From Citreicella sp. C3M06 (GTDB taxonomy: Bacteria; Pseudomonadota; Alphaproteobacteria; Rhodobacterales; Rhodobacteraceae): a stretch of DNA of 64,000 nt. Within the stretch, counting starts at the first letter, position 1; every line of letters begins with the position of its first letter. The stretch spans positions 19,478-83,477 of the forward strand of contig NZ_JAHKQA010000031.1 in the NCBI RefSeq assembly GCF_018860705.1, read 5' to 3'. The notes under the pieces are model-generated. The model was not told the DNA's origin. It saw only the letters and a program-made list of their open reading frames with translations, and made no database searches. The position numbers and the translations under genes were made by a program. Positions 8,487-17,094 of this stretch are shown one piece after another.

Positions 8487-8581
8487 TTATACACAGGTTC
8501 TCCACATGCAGTGAAACTGCCAGAAGGCGAGTAAAAAACAAAAATCATCCTTCCCCACAGAATGATAATTTCTGTGGATAA
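8487..8581. promoter_or_regulatory. Cluster of DnaA-box-like sequences in AT-rich intergenic
   Basis: The divergent gap 8395-8719 between the Cys-repeat gene and xthA is markedly AT-rich from about 8440 to 8600. It holds TTATACACA at 8487-8495 and TTATCCACA on the minus strand at 8573-8581, both exact matches to the DnaA consensus TTATMCACA. TTCTCCACA (8498-8506, one mismatch) and TTCCCCACA (8551-8559, two mismatches) lie nearby. An inverted repeat CCACAGAA/TTCTGTGG (8555-8562, 8570-8577) overlaps the last two. This may be a DnaA-regulated promoter or titration site. The neighbours are not those usual at alphaproteobacterial origins, so oriC is only a distant possibility. Confidence 0.5.
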
Positions 8582-8719
8582 AGTTTTGCGGCCTGTTTTC
8601 AGGTCGAGATTTGTCCAATCTAACGCTACGTTACCCTGCGAATCACACCTCTGAACCGTCGCGCCCTTGCCCCCGAGCCGCGCATCGGCGATAGGGTTTG
8701 CGACATCGCGGAGGGCCCC

Positions 8720-9499
8720 ATGAAGATCGCAACCTTCAACATCAACGGCATCAAGGCCCGCATCGAGGCCCTCACCGACTGGCTGAACGAGGCCGCGCCC
8801 GACGTCGCGCTGCTTCAGGAAATCAAGTCGGTCGACGAGGGCTTCCCCCGCGCCCATTTCGAAGATCTCGGCTGGCAGGTGGAAACCCACGGCCAGAAAG
8901 GCTTCAACGGGGTCGCGATCCTGTCGAAACTGCCGCTCGAGGATGTCACCCGCGGCCTGCCCGGTGATGACAGCGACGAGCAGGCGCGCTGGATCGAGGC
9001 GACGGTGATCGGCACGCAGGCCGTGCGGCTGTGCGGGCTGTACCTGCCCAACGGCAACCCGGCGCCGGGGCCGAAATACGATTACAAGCTGGCGTGGATG
9101 GACAGGCTCGAAACCCGCGCACGCCAGCTGTTGAAGGACGAGATGCCCGCCATCATGGCCGGCGATTACAACGTCATCCCGCAAGCCGAAGACGCTGCCA
9201 AACCGGAAGCCTGGCTTGAGGACGCGCTGTACCTGCCGCAGACCCGCGCCGCCTTTCGCCGCATCCTGAACCTTGGCTTCACCGAAGCGTTTCGCAGCAC
9301 TCACCCCGGCGCGGGGCATTACAGCTTCTGGGATTATCAGGCCGGTGCGTGGCAGCGGAACAATGGCATCCGCATCGATCACCTGCTGATGACCCCGCAG
9401 GCCGCCGACCTGCTCGAAGAGGTGGCGATCGACAAGGATATTCGCGGGCGCGACAAACCGTCGGATCACGTGCCGGTCTGGGTCAGACTGGCCTGCTGA
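8720..9499 (+). CDS. xthA: Exodeoxyribonuclease III
   Basis: AP endonuclease and 3'-5' exonuclease of base-excision repair, 259 residues, the usual length. The EEP-fold motifs are all present: MKIATFNINGIKAR at the N-terminus, LLQEIKS with the metal-binding Glu34, YLPNGNP, the GDYNVIP loop, YSFWDYQAGAWQRNNGIRID, and the terminal SDHVPVWV with the catalytic Asp-His. It reads divergently from the Cys-repeat gene, and bolA follows on the same strand after about 80 bp. Confidence 0.96.
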   Translation: MKIATFNINGIKARIEALTDWLNEAAPDVALLQEIKSVDEGFPRAHFEDLGWQVETHGQKGFNGVAILSKLPLEDVTRGLPGDDSDEQARWIEATVIGTQAVRLCGLYLPNGNPAPGPKYDYKLAWMDRLETRARQLLKDEMPAIMAGDYNVIPQAEDAAKPEAWLEDALYLPQTRAAFRRILNLGFTEAFRSTHPGAGHYSFWDYQAGAWQRNNGIRIDHLLMTPQAADLLEEVAIDKDIRGRDKPSDHVPVWVRLAC

Positions 9500-9578
9500 G
9501 CAGCGGCGCACCGCTTGCGCCCCGGCCTTGTGGCGCTTACATCTGAATCGACAGGACAGATAGCGGAGTACCCACGCA

Positions 9579-9821
9579 ATGGCCATCGAAGCGACGGAGA
9601 TCGAGCAGCTGATCAAGGCTGCCTTCCCCGAGGCACGCGTCACCATTACCGACCTTGCAGGCGACGGAAACCATTACGCCGCCGAGGTCATCGACGAGAG
9701 CTTTCGTGGCAAGAACCGTGTCCAGCAGCAGCGCGCGGTCTACGCCGCGCTGAAGGGCAAGATGGATGGCAACAACGGCGAATTGCACGCCCTTGCGCTG
9801 ACCACCAAGGCCCCCGAATAA
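9579..9821 (+). CDS. bolA: BolA-family protein
   Basis: 80-residue BolA/IbaG-type protein. The conserved core FPEARVTITDLAGDGNHYAAEVI (about residues 15-37) and FRGKNRVQQQRAVYAALKG (about 41-59) has the His used for cluster coordination with a monothiol glutaredoxin. BolA proteins form [2Fe-2S]-bridged heterocomplexes with CGFS glutaredoxins in Fe-S trafficking and iron sensing. The gene lies just upstream of such a glutaredoxin, which supports a joint role. Confidence 0.93.
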   Translation: MAIEATEIEQLIKAAFPEARVTITDLAGDGNHYAAEVIDESFRGKNRVQQQRAVYAALKGKMDGNNGELHALALTTKAPE

Positions 9822-9893
9822 GCCTGGCCCGCCCCTTGCTTGTCCCAACACGACGCAGCGGCTTGCCGCCTGCCCCCGAGACCGGAGAATGAC

Positions 9894-10256
9894 ATGACCG
9901 ACGCAAAGACGACGATCGAAGACACCGTGAAGGCCAACGATGTTGTGCTGTTCATGAAAGGCACCAAGTCGATGCCGCAATGCGGCTTTTCCAGCCGCGT
10001 CGCAGGCGTGCTGAATTACATGGGCGTGGAATTCCACGATGTGAACGTGCTGGCGGATGACGGCATCCGTCAGGGCATCAAGGATTATTCCGACTGGCCG
10101 ACGATTCCGCAGCTTTACATCAAGGGCGAATTCGTCGGCGGCTGCGACATCATCACCGAGATGACCCTGTCTGGCGAGCTTGACAAGCTGTTCGAGGACA
10201 GCGGCGTCACCTACGACAAGGACGCCGCGGAAAAGATCCGCGAAGCCAACGCCTGA
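9894..10256 (+). CDS. grxD: Monothiol glutaredoxin, Grx4/GrxD type
   Basis: 120-residue glutaredoxin with the CGFS active site (Cys30), MKGTKSMPQ before it and the GSH-binding segments [19 protein letters not shown] after it. CGFS proteins carry a [2Fe-2S] cluster and deliver it to apo-proteins. The ATG at 9894 is chosen over an in-frame upstream opening because it has GGAGA in front and matches the family N-terminus. bolA lies 72 bp upstream. A terminator follows. Confidence 0.95.
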   Translation: MTDAKTTIEDTVKANDVVLFMKGTKSMPQCGFSSRVAGVLNYMGVEFHDVNVLADDGIRQGIKDYSDWPTIPQLYIKGEFVGGCDIITEMTLSGELDKLFEDSGVTYDKDAAEKIREANA

Positions 10257-10264
10257 GACCTTGA

Positions 10265-10293
10265 AAGCCCTCCGCAGCGCGGGGGGCTTTTTT
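10265..10293. terminator. Terminator after grxD
   Basis: Stem AAGCCCTCCGC/GCGGGGGGCTT (10265-10275, 10279-10289) with one wobble pair and a 3-nt loop, ending in a run of six T. It lies between grxD and the convergent ccmE. Confidence 0.85.
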
Positions 10294-10313
10294 CTGGCCC
10301 GCTCGCGGCGAGG

Positions 10314-10763
10314 TCAGCTGTTGGGCTCTTCATCGACGCCCTGTTCCTTCAGCGCGTCGATGACCTCTTTGGGCATGTAGGTCTCGTCATGCTTGGCGAG
10401 GATTTCCGACGCGCGGAACACGCCGTCGATATATTGCCCGGTGCCGACCACGCCCTGATTTTCGGCAAACAGATCCGGCAGTACCCCGGCAAACACCACC
10501 GGCACGCTGGCACCGCCATCGGTCACCACAAAGCGCACCTCGTGCCCGTCGCCGCGCACCACCGAGCCGATCTCAACCAGCCCGCCGATGCGGAAGGTCT
10601 CGTTCGGGCTGGGCGGTGTCTCCATCACCTGACTGGGCGAGCGGAAATAGTTGATGCCATCGCGCATCGCATAGCCGATCAGCCCGCTGGACACGGCCAA
10701 GGCCACCACGGCCAGCGCGATCACCTGAATCCGGCGTTGCTTTTTCAGCGATCTGAGCGACAT
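10314..10763 (-). CDS. ccmE: Cytochrome c maturation heme chaperone CcmE
   Basis: Periplasmic, membrane-anchored heme chaperone that binds heme covalently and passes it to apocytochrome c. 149 residues from the ATG at 10763, which has AAGGAGG in front. A further in-frame ATG at 10808 is less likely. There is one N-terminal hydrophobic helix (about 12-32), then the OB-fold domain FRIGGLVEIGSV, and the heme-binding site KHDETYMP with His125 and Tyr129. Other ccm genes are not adjacent, as is common in Rhodobacteraceae. Confidence 0.95.
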   Translation of the reverse strand: MSLRSLKKQRRIQVIALAVVALAVSSGLIGYAMRDGINYFRSPSQVMETPPSPNETFRIGGLVEIGSVVRGDGHEVRFVVTDGGASVPVVFAGVLPDLFAENQGVVGTGQYIDGVFRASEILAKHDETYMPKEVIDALKEQGVDEEPNS

Positions 10764-10851
10764 GGGCAGTCCTCCTTGGGCGGATTTTGTCGGGTATCCC
10801 CCGTTCACGAGTCAATATGGCTTTGGTCGCGCCACCGGTCTGTGACCGGGA

Positions 10852-11664
10852 TCAAGCCGCGCGAAATGTGATTTCGCGCCGCAGGAACCGTGTGGCATGA
10901 CCCGAGACCTTGCGCGGATCGCCGGTGGTCAGGAACATCGCCTCGCTGCCAGTGCCCAGCATGGCCGGATGGCGCGCCAGATAGTCGGCCAGCGACTCGG
11001 CCACGAGATTGGCCTGCGAATAGACCGTAACATCGGGCCCCAGCGCGTCCTGAAAGATATCCTCCATCAGCGGGTAATGGGTGCAGCCAAGGATCGCCGC
11101 CTGCGGCTTGGGCATCTTGCGCAACAGCGCGTCGACATGGCTGCGCACCAGCGCCTCGGCAAGGATCATGTCGCCTTCCTCGATGGCATCGACCAGCCCG
11201 CCGCAGGCTTGCGCCTCGACATCGACGCCAATGGCGCGAAACGCCAACTCGCGCTGAAAGGCGCGGCTGCGCACCGTGGCCGGGGTCGCGAACAGCGCCA
11301 CGTGCTGCACGCCAACCTCGCGGGGCGGCGAATTGTCACCCCACTGGCGCTGGGTCATCGCCTCGATCAGCGGCACGAACACGCCCAGTACCCGCTTGTC
11401 GCGCGGTATCCAGTTTTCCTGCATTCGGCGCAGCGCCGCGGCGCTGGCGGTGTTGCAGGCCAGAATCACCAGATCGCAGCCCGCCTCCCACAGCCGTTCC
11501 ACCGCCTTGGTGGTCAGCTCGTAAATATCATCCGCATCGCGCACGCCATAAGGCGCATGGGCGCTGTCAGCGAAATAGACAAAGGGCACATCCGGCAGAC
11601 GCTTTTGCACCTTGTCCAGAACGGTCAGCCCGCCCAGCCCCGAATCGAACACACCAACCGCCAT
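10852..11664 (-). CDS. murI: Glutamate racemase
   Basis: Makes D-glutamate for peptidoglycan, 270 residues. It has both catalytic cysteines in ACNTAS (Cys70) and [10 protein letters not shown] (about 180), together with [11 protein letters not shown] and [11 protein letters not shown] start at 11664 because AGGAG lies just upstream and the protein then opens with the family sequence MAVGVFDSG. An in-frame ATG at 11691 would add nine residues. The gene lies about 65 bp downstream of the indolepyruvate oxidoreductase. Confidence 0.94.
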   Translation of the reverse strand: MAVGVFDSGLGGLTVLDKVQKRLPDVPFVYFADSAHAPYGVRDADDIYELTTKAVERLWEAGCDLVILACNTASAAALRRMQENWIPRDKRVLGVFVPLIEAMTQRQWGDNSPPREVGVQHVALFATPATVRSRAFQRELAFRAIGVDVEAQACGGLVDAIEEGDMILAEALVRSHVDALLRKMPKPQAAILGCTHYPLMEDIFQDALGPDVTVYSQANLVAESLADYLARHPAMLGTGSEAMFLTTGDPRKVSGHATRFLRREITFRAA

Positions 11665-11729
11665 GGGCGCATCTCCTGCCTTGCCTCGCATCGTTCTTAC
11701 GAGGCTTCGGCAGGAGAATCCATTGCCAC

Positions 11730-14700
11730 CTACTCGGCAGCGCGCGCCATGCCGCTGCCCCCGGCGCGGATCACCGCCAGCAGCTCTTCGCGCCGCTTGG
11801 CGGCCTCGCGTTCGTTGGCCTCCTTGACCGGGCCAAAGCCGCGGATCTGTAGCGGCAGCAGAGCCAGCGCAAGGATCGCATCGCGGGTCTCAGGCGTCAG
11901 CAGGGGCAGCGCCTCGGCCATGTCCTGTTCGTACTGGGTGATCAGCGCCCGTTCCATGCGCCGCTCGGCGGTGCGCCCGAACGGGTCCAGCGGCGTGCCG
12001 CGCAGGAATTTCAGCCTTGCCAGCAGGCCAAAGGCGCGCAGCATCCCCTCGCCATAGGTCCGTTTGACCGGCCGCCCGTCCGAGCCGATCTTGCTCAGCA
12101 GCGGCGGCGCAAGGTGGAACTGCATCTCGAAGCCGTCTTCAAAGGCCTGCTTTGCCTTGTCGCGGGTTTCCAGATGCAGACGGGCCACCTCGTACTCGTC
12201 CTTGTAGGACAACAGCTTGTGGTACCCCTTGGCGACCGCCTCGCGCAGCGGCTCATCTTTGATCGGCGTCAGCATGGCGCGGAAGCGGCGCGCAAGACGC
12301 CGGTTCTGGTAGCGCGTCAGGTGGGCCTCGCGATAGGTGATCTTCTCCTCGGTGGTCTTGGGTTCGCCCGTCACCGTCGGCGTCGGCGTCACCATGCGGC
12401 TGGCCTGCTCCGGGTGCAGCATTGCCCAGCGGCCGATCTCGAAGGCGCGCAGGTTCTTGTCCACCGCCGTCCCGTTGAGGCGGATCGCCTCGCCGATGGC
12501 GTCATGCGGCAAAGGCACCAGCCCCTGCTGCCACGCCGCACCAAGGATCATCATATTGGAAAAGATCGAATCCCCCATGGTGATCCGCGCCAGCTCGGTG
12601 GCATCGAACAGCGCCACGCGCTCTTGCAGCCGCGCCTCCAGCGACAGCTTCAGCCGGTCGTTGGGAATGTGGAACTCCGGGTTGCGGGTGAATTCGCCGG
12701 TGACGCTCTCATGGGCGTTGACCACCGCGCCGGTGCGCCCGGTCCGGGTGAGGCCAAGCGTCTTTGACCCGGCGCTGACCACCAGATCGCCGCCGATCAG
12801 CGCATCCGCCTCGCCAATGGCGACGCGCACGGCGCTGATGTCTTCGGGGCGGTTGGCCAGCCGCAAATGGATATGCACCGCGCCGCCTTTCTGCGCGAGG
12901 CCTGCCATTTCCATCATCCCCGCGCCAAGCCCGGCGACCTGCGCCGCCTGCGCCAGCACCGCGCCGATGGTGACAACGCCGGTGCCGCCAACGCCGGTGA
13001 TCACCACGTTATGGGTGCCCTTTATCACCGGCAGCTGTGGCAATGGCATGTCTGGCAGATCCAGCGCGGCGGTTTCCCCCTTGCGGATCTTTGCCCCATT
13101 CAAGGTTACGAAGGACGGGCAAGACCCCTTGAGGCAAGAGAAATCCTTGTTGCAGCTCGACTGGTCGATGGCCCGCTTGCGTCCCAGTTCGGTTTCCACC
13201 GGCACGATGGACACACAATTCGATTGCACCCCACAATCTCCGCAGCCCTCACAGACATCGGTGTTGATGAACACGCGCTGGTCCGGGTCTGGGAACTTGC
13301 CACGCTTGCGGCGGCGGCGCTTTTCGGCGGCGCAGGTCTGGATATACAGGATCGCGCTCACACCGGGGATTTTTGAGCAGCGCTCCTGCACCGCCTGCAT
13401 CTCGGCGCGTTCATGTTTTTCAATGCCTTGCGGAAAGCGGCTAAAGTCGACCTCTTCCTTTTCGTCATAGACCACGACAAGGTGTTTGACCCCCATCGCC
13501 AGCAATTCGCGGGCGATGCGATCCGCCGTCAGCCCGCCCTCGTTGGGCTGACCGCCGGTCATGGCGACGGCGTCGTTATAGAGGATCTTGTAGGTGATAT
13601 TGGTGCCCGCGGCCAGCGCCGCACGGATCGCAAGCGAGCCGGAATGGTTGTAAGTTCCATCGCCAAGGTTCTGAAACACATGGTTTCTTGTGGAAAACGG
13701 CGCTTCGCCGATCCAGTTGGCGCCCTCGGCCCCCATATGGGTAAAACCGGTGGTCTCACGGTCCATCCATTGCACCATGTAATGGCAGCCGATGCCGGCA
13801 TAGGCGCGCGCGCCCTCGGGCAGCTTGGTCGATGTATTATGCGGGCAGCCCGAACAGAAATACGGCAACCGCGCCGCGATCTCGGGCGCGTTGTCAGATT
13901 TCCTAGCCTGTTCAATCGATTGCAGACCGGCCTTGATGCGATCCGTGCCGCGCCCTTCGTCAAGCAGGATCTTGCCGAGCCGCTCTGCGATCATGATCGG
14001 ATCCAGCGCGCCCTGCGTCGGGAACAATTCCGGCCCGTGCATGGACCCCGCGCCGCCGCCAATGTGCCAGCCATAGACGCGCCGGCCGCGGCGGTCGTCA
14101 AAGATCGCTTCCTTGACCTGAATTTCGATCAGCTTGCGCTTTTCCTCGACCACCACGATCAGGTCCAGCCCTTCGGCCCAGTCGTGAAAGCCCAGCATGT
14201 CCAGCGGAAAGGTCTGCCCGACCTTGTAGGTGGTGAGGCCCAGCCGCTCGGCCTCGGCTTCGTCGATGCCCAGCAAGGACAGCGCGTGCAGCAGATCGAG
14301 CCAGTTCTTGCCCGCCGCGACAAAGCCGATCTTGGCCCCCGGCTTGCCCCACATGCGCTTGTCCATGCGGTTGGCATGGGAAAACGCCTCGGCGGCAAAG
14401 CGTTTGTAATCGATGATGCGCTTTTCCTGCGCGTGGGGCGTGTCGCCGAGCCGGATGTTCAGCCCGCCCTCGGGCATGTCGAAGTCGGGCACCACCAGCG
14501 ACATGCGATCCGGGCGGCCATCGACCACCGCCGTCGCCTCGACCGTATCCTTCATGGTATTGAGACCGACCCAGACCCCGGCAAAGCGCGACAGCGCCCA
14601 GGCATAGACGCCGTAATCAAGGATCTCCTGCACCCCCGCTGGCGACACCACCGGCATATAGGTATCGACCAGCGCCCATTCCGACTGGTGCAGCACCGTC

Positions 14701-15158
14701 GAGCTTTCGCCGGTATGATCGTCCCCCAGCGCCATGATGACGCCGCCATGTTTCGAGGTGCCCGCCATATTGGCATGGCGCATCACGTCGCCGGATCGAT
14801 CGACCCCCGGCCCCTTGCCGTACCACAGCCCGAACACGCCATCATAGCGCCCTTCGCCGCGCAGTTCGGCCTGTTGCGAGCCCCAGAGCGCGGTGGCGGC
14901 CAGATCTTCGTTCAGGCCTTCCTGAAAGCGGATGTCGGCGGCATCGAGGTATTTCTGCGCCCGCCGCATCTGAATGTCGACCGACCCCAGCGGAGAGCCG
15001 CGATAGCCGGTACAATAGCCAGCGGTGTTTAGCCCGGCAGTAACGTCGCGCGCCTTCTGGATCAGCATCAGCCGAACCAGCGCCTGCGTGCCGTTCAACA
15101 GCACCGGGGATTTTTCAAGATTGAAACGGTCATCGAGGGATATGGATTGCTTGGTCAT
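11730..15158 (-). CDS. Indolepyruvate ferredoxin oxidoreductase, fused alpha-beta form
   Basis: Large 1142-residue 2-oxoacid:ferredoxin oxidoreductase that oxidatively decarboxylates aryl-pyruvates (from aromatic amino acids) to acyl-CoA. The N-terminal half carries the pyrimidine-binding and TPP domains ([25 protein letters not shown]). A ferredoxin-like Cys cluster follows ([13 protein letters not shown] and [13 protein letters not shown]). The C-terminal half is the gamma domain, starting [20 protein letters not shown]. The start at 15158 has GGGAGG in front. The fused arrangement is usual in proteobacteria, whereas archaea have separate IorA and IorB. It is divergent from a LysR gene, which probably controls it. 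Confidence 0.92.
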   Translation of the reverse strand: MTKQSISLDDRFNLEKSPVLLNGTQALVRLMLIQKARDVTAGLNTAGYCTGYRGSPLGSVDIQMRRAQKYLDAADIRFQEGLNEDLAATALWGSQQAELRGEGRYDGVFGLWYGKGPGVDRSGDVMRHANMAGTSKHGGVIMALGDDHTGESSTVLHQSEWALVDTYMPVVSPAGVQEILDYGVYAWALSRFAGVWVGLNTMKDTVEATAVVDGRPDRMSLVVPDFDMPEGGLNIRLGDTPHAQEKRIIDYKRFAAEAFSHANRMDKRMWGKPGAKIGFVAAGKNWLDLLHALSLLGIDEAEAERLGLTTYKVGQTFPLDMLGFHDWAEGLDLIVVVEEKRKLIEIQVKEAIFDDRRGRRVYGWHIGGGAGSMHGPELFPTQGALDPIMIAERLGKILLDEGRGTDRIKAGLQSIEQARKSDNAPEIAARLPYFCSGCPHNTSTKLPEGARAYAGIGCHYMVQWMDRETTGFTHMGAEGANWIGEAPFSTRNHVFQNLGDGTYNHSGSLAIRAALAAGTNITYKILYNDAVAMTGGQPNEGGLTADRIARELLAMGVKHLVVVYDEKEEVDFSRFPQGIEKHERAEMQAVQERCSKIPGVSAILYIQTCAAEKRRRRKRGKFPDPDQRVFINTDVCEGCGDCGVQSNCVSIVPVETELGRKRAIDQSSCNKDFSCLKGSCPSFVTLNGAKIRKGETAALDLPDMPLPQLPVIKGTHNVVITGVGGTGVVTIGAVLAQAAQVAGLGAGMMEMAGLAQKGGAVHIHLRLANRPEDISAVRVAIGEADALIGGDLVVSAGSKTLGLTRTGRTGAVVNAHESVTGEFTRNPEFHIPNDRLKLSLEARLQERVALFDATELARITMGDSIFSNMMILGAAWQQGLVPLPHDAIGEAIRLNGTAVDKNLRAFEIGRWAMLHPEQASRMVTPTPTVTGEPKTTEEKITYREAHLTRYQNRRLARRFRAMLTPIKDEPLREAVAKGYHKLLSYKDEYEVARLHLETRDKAKQAFEDGFEMQFHLAPPLLSKIGSDGRPVKRTYGEGMLRAFGLLARLKFLRGTPLDPFGRTAERRMERALITQYEQDMAEALPLLTPETRDAILALALLPLQIRGFGPVKEANEREAAKRREELLAVIRAGGSGMARAAE

Positions 15159-15324
15159 GGGCGCCTCCCGTCGCTCATTGCATGGGCAATTGACCCTCAT
15201 AATAGGTCAAAATCGCTGACCCTCCTAGGGATTTTTTGCACCTATACTGATGCCCCGGAAAGTGACGGTTCCCATTCACCCTTTGTGTCGTATACAAGTC
15301 GCGCGAGCGGGATTGGAAAACGTG

Positions 15325-16230
15325 ATGGACTGGGACAAGCTAAGAATCTTTCATGCTGTCGCTGATGCGGGAAGCCTGACCCATGCGGGGGATGCGCTGC
15401 ATCTGTCGCAATCGGCCGTCTCGCGGCAAATCCGCGCGCTGGAGGAATCGCTCAATACCACGCTGTTCCACCGGCATGCCCGCGGCCTGATTCTCACCGA
15501 ACAGGGCGAGCTGCTGTTCGACGCCACCGCCAGCATGGTCAAACGCATCGACGCGGCCACCGCGCGCATCCGCGACAGCGAGGAAGAGGTGTTCGGCGAG
15601 CTCAAGGTCACCACGACCCATGGCTTCGGCGTGCTGTGGCTGGCCCCGCGCCTGACCAAGCTTTACGAGAAATACCCCGATCTCAAGATCGACCTGATGC
15701 TCGAAGAGCGCGTGCTCGACCTGCCGATGCGCGAGGCCGACGTGGCGATCCGGATGAAAGAGCCCTCGCAGGCCGATCTGATCCGCAAACGGCTGATGTC
15801 GATCCGCATGCGCATGTATGCCACCCCTGAATATCTCGCGCAGCGCAGCGTGCCCGAAACGCTTGACGATCTGGCAAAGCACCGGCTGATCTGCCAGAAC
15901 CCGGCGTCCTCTCAGGTCGCGGCTGGCAAGCTGATGGTGCAGGAACTGCTGACCTATGACATCAAGACGGCGCTGACGGTGAACAACTACTTCGGCGTGC
16001 TGCAGGCGGTGGTCGCGAATCTGGGGATCGGCGTGCTGCCCGATTACATCATCGAGGATTTCCCGAACGTCGTGCGCGTGCTGCCCGAAATCGAAAGCAA
16101 CGAGGTGCCGGTGTTTCTGGCCTACCCCGAAGAGCTGCGCCATTCCAAACGAGTCTCGGCCTTCCGCGATTTTGTTCAGGACGAAATCTTTTCGCATCGC
16201 AGGCAACTTAGGGCGATGGGAGCGGACTGA
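15325..16230 (+). CDS. LysR-family transcriptional regulator
   Basis: 301-residue LysR-type regulator. The N-terminal winged helix has WDKLRIFHAVADAGSLTHAG and LSQSAVSRQIRALEESL, and a LysR substrate-binding domain fills the rest. The start at 15325 gives the standard family N-terminus. It is divergent from the indolepyruvate oxidoreductase gene with a 166-bp shared upstream region, the classical layout for a LysR protein that controls its neighbour; the ligand may be an aromatic keto acid, but that is inference. Confidence 0.92.
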   Translation: MDWDKLRIFHAVADAGSLTHAGDALHLSQSAVSRQIRALEESLNTTLFHRHARGLILTEQGELLFDATASMVKRIDAATARIRDSEEEVFGELKVTTTHGFGVLWLAPRLTKLYEKYPDLKIDLMLEERVLDLPMREADVAIRMKEPSQADLIRKRLMSIRMRMYATPEYLAQRSVPETLDDLAKHRLICQNPASSQVAAGKLMVQELLTYDIKTALTVNNYFGVLQAVVANLGIGVLPDYIIEDFPNVVRVLPEIESNEVPVFLAYPEELRHSKRVSAFRDFVQDEIFSHRRQLRAMGAD

Positions 16231-16334
16231 ACTCTCCCTAAAGGTGTGAGACTTGCGCCACAGTCATAGCGGAAATGACACCTTTGCGGCATGTTGTGCC
16301 TTGTGCGACTCAGAACCGATGACATATTCGGCAG

Positions 16335-16418
16335 ATGAAGGTTGAAGCGCCATTCGGCGCATCATCTTCATACCTCCCTGTTGGACTTCGGCCGAGCTTT
16401 GAGCTCGGCCTTTTTTTT
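16335..16418 (+). ncRNA. Trans-acting small RNA candidate (possibly suhB/MmgR family)
   Basis: About 84 nt in the lysR to GFA-gene gap with all parts of an Hfq-type sRNA. There is a possible promoter (TTGTGC at 16301, CATATT at 16323). A 5' hairpin pairs ATGAAG (16335-16340) with CTTCAT (16366-16371) around GCGCC/GGCGC. An exposed ACCTCCCTGTTGG (16372-16384) has an anti-Shine-Dalgarno look. A perfect 9-bp terminator stem GGCCGAGCT/AGCTCGGCC ends in eight T. Length and the CCUCCC-containing single strand recall the alphaproteobacterial suhB/MmgR sRNAs; that match is from memory and unverified. Confidence 0.65.
16390..16418 (+). terminator. Rho-independent terminator of the sRNA candidate
   Basis: Stem 16390-16398 with 16402-16410, 3-nt loop, T8 at 16411-16418. 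One of the strongest terminators in the window. It lies 160 bp beyond the LysR stop and 50 bp before the next gene, so it is better explained by a separate short transcript than by lysR alone. Confidence 0.9.
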
Positions 16419-16466
16419 GGCCCGGCCTCCGGATTCCTTGGTATGCCTTGCAACAAGGAGACACCG

Positions 16467-17027
16467 ATGCCCGACACCCGAGAGCTGAGTTGCCGTTGCG
16501 GCACCATGGCGTGGCGCGTCGCGCCGCGCAGCCCCGGTATGCTGGTGATCTGCCATTGCAAGGATTGCCAGACGGCGGCGCAGGTGCTGGACGCTGGCGC
16601 GGCGCTGGACGCGGCGGGCGGCACGACACTCTTTCAGACCGTGCCCGACCGGGTGCAGATCACCCGCGGGGCCGAGCATCTTGCCCTGCTGCGCCTGTCG
16701 CCAAAGGGCCTGCTGCGCTGGCACGCGGGCTGTTGCGGCACCGCTATTGCCAACACGCTGCCCAGACCGCTGCTTCCCTTTGTCGGCGTCGTGCTGCCCG
16801 CGGACGAGACGCGCTTTGGCAAGGTCCGAGCACGGGTGTTCACCCAAAGCGCCCGCTACAGGCTGCGCGAGCATGGCGCTGGCATGGCGGGCGCGGCGAT
16901 CATGCTGCGCGCGCTGAGCGCATTGATACAGGGCAGCCGCGCCAACCCGTTCTTTGACAAAGCCGGTCAGCCGATCCGCCCCGCCCGCATATTGACGCCG
17001 CAAGAGCGCAGTTCGGCAACACGCTGA
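16467..17027 (+). CDS. GFA-like / Mss4-fold zinc protein (DUF6151-like)
   Basis: 186 residues. The Cys pattern is that of the GFA (glutathione-dependent formaldehyde-activating, Mss4-like) fold: LSCRCG (Cys9, Cys11), CHCKDCQ (Cys31, Cys34) and GCCGT (about 90), consistent with one or two Zn sites. The C-terminal half is not typical of GFA enzymes and resembles the DUF6151 subgroup, so activity on S-hydroxymethylglutathione should not be assumed. The start at 16467 has an ideal AAGGAG. Single gene between the sRNA terminator and purL. Confidence 0.8.
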   Translation: MPDTRELSCRCGTMAWRVAPRSPGMLVICHCKDCQTAAQVLDAGAALDAAGGTTLFQTVPDRVQITRGAEHLALLRLSPKGLLRWHAGCCGTAIANTLPRPLLPFVGVVLPADETRFGKVRARVFTQSARYRLREHGAGMAGAAIMLRALSALIQGSRANPFFDKAGQPIRPARILTPQERSSATR

Positions 17028-17094
17028 TACCGGCCCTTCCAACGCGCGCGCCCTTGGCGTAAAGAGCGCTCAACTTGGCCACAGGGGATATCTC

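Noticed and set aside
8440..8600. Chromosomal replication origin (oriC)
   Set aside because: Only four boxes, and none of the genes usual near alphaproteobacterial origins (dnaA, hemE, gidA, parAB, rho) are adjacent. Kept as a DnaA-box cluster only.
8432..9646. Minus-strand frame of 404 codons over xthA
   Set aside because: Shadow of xthA, which has all exonuclease III motifs; the shadow product has no recognisable features.
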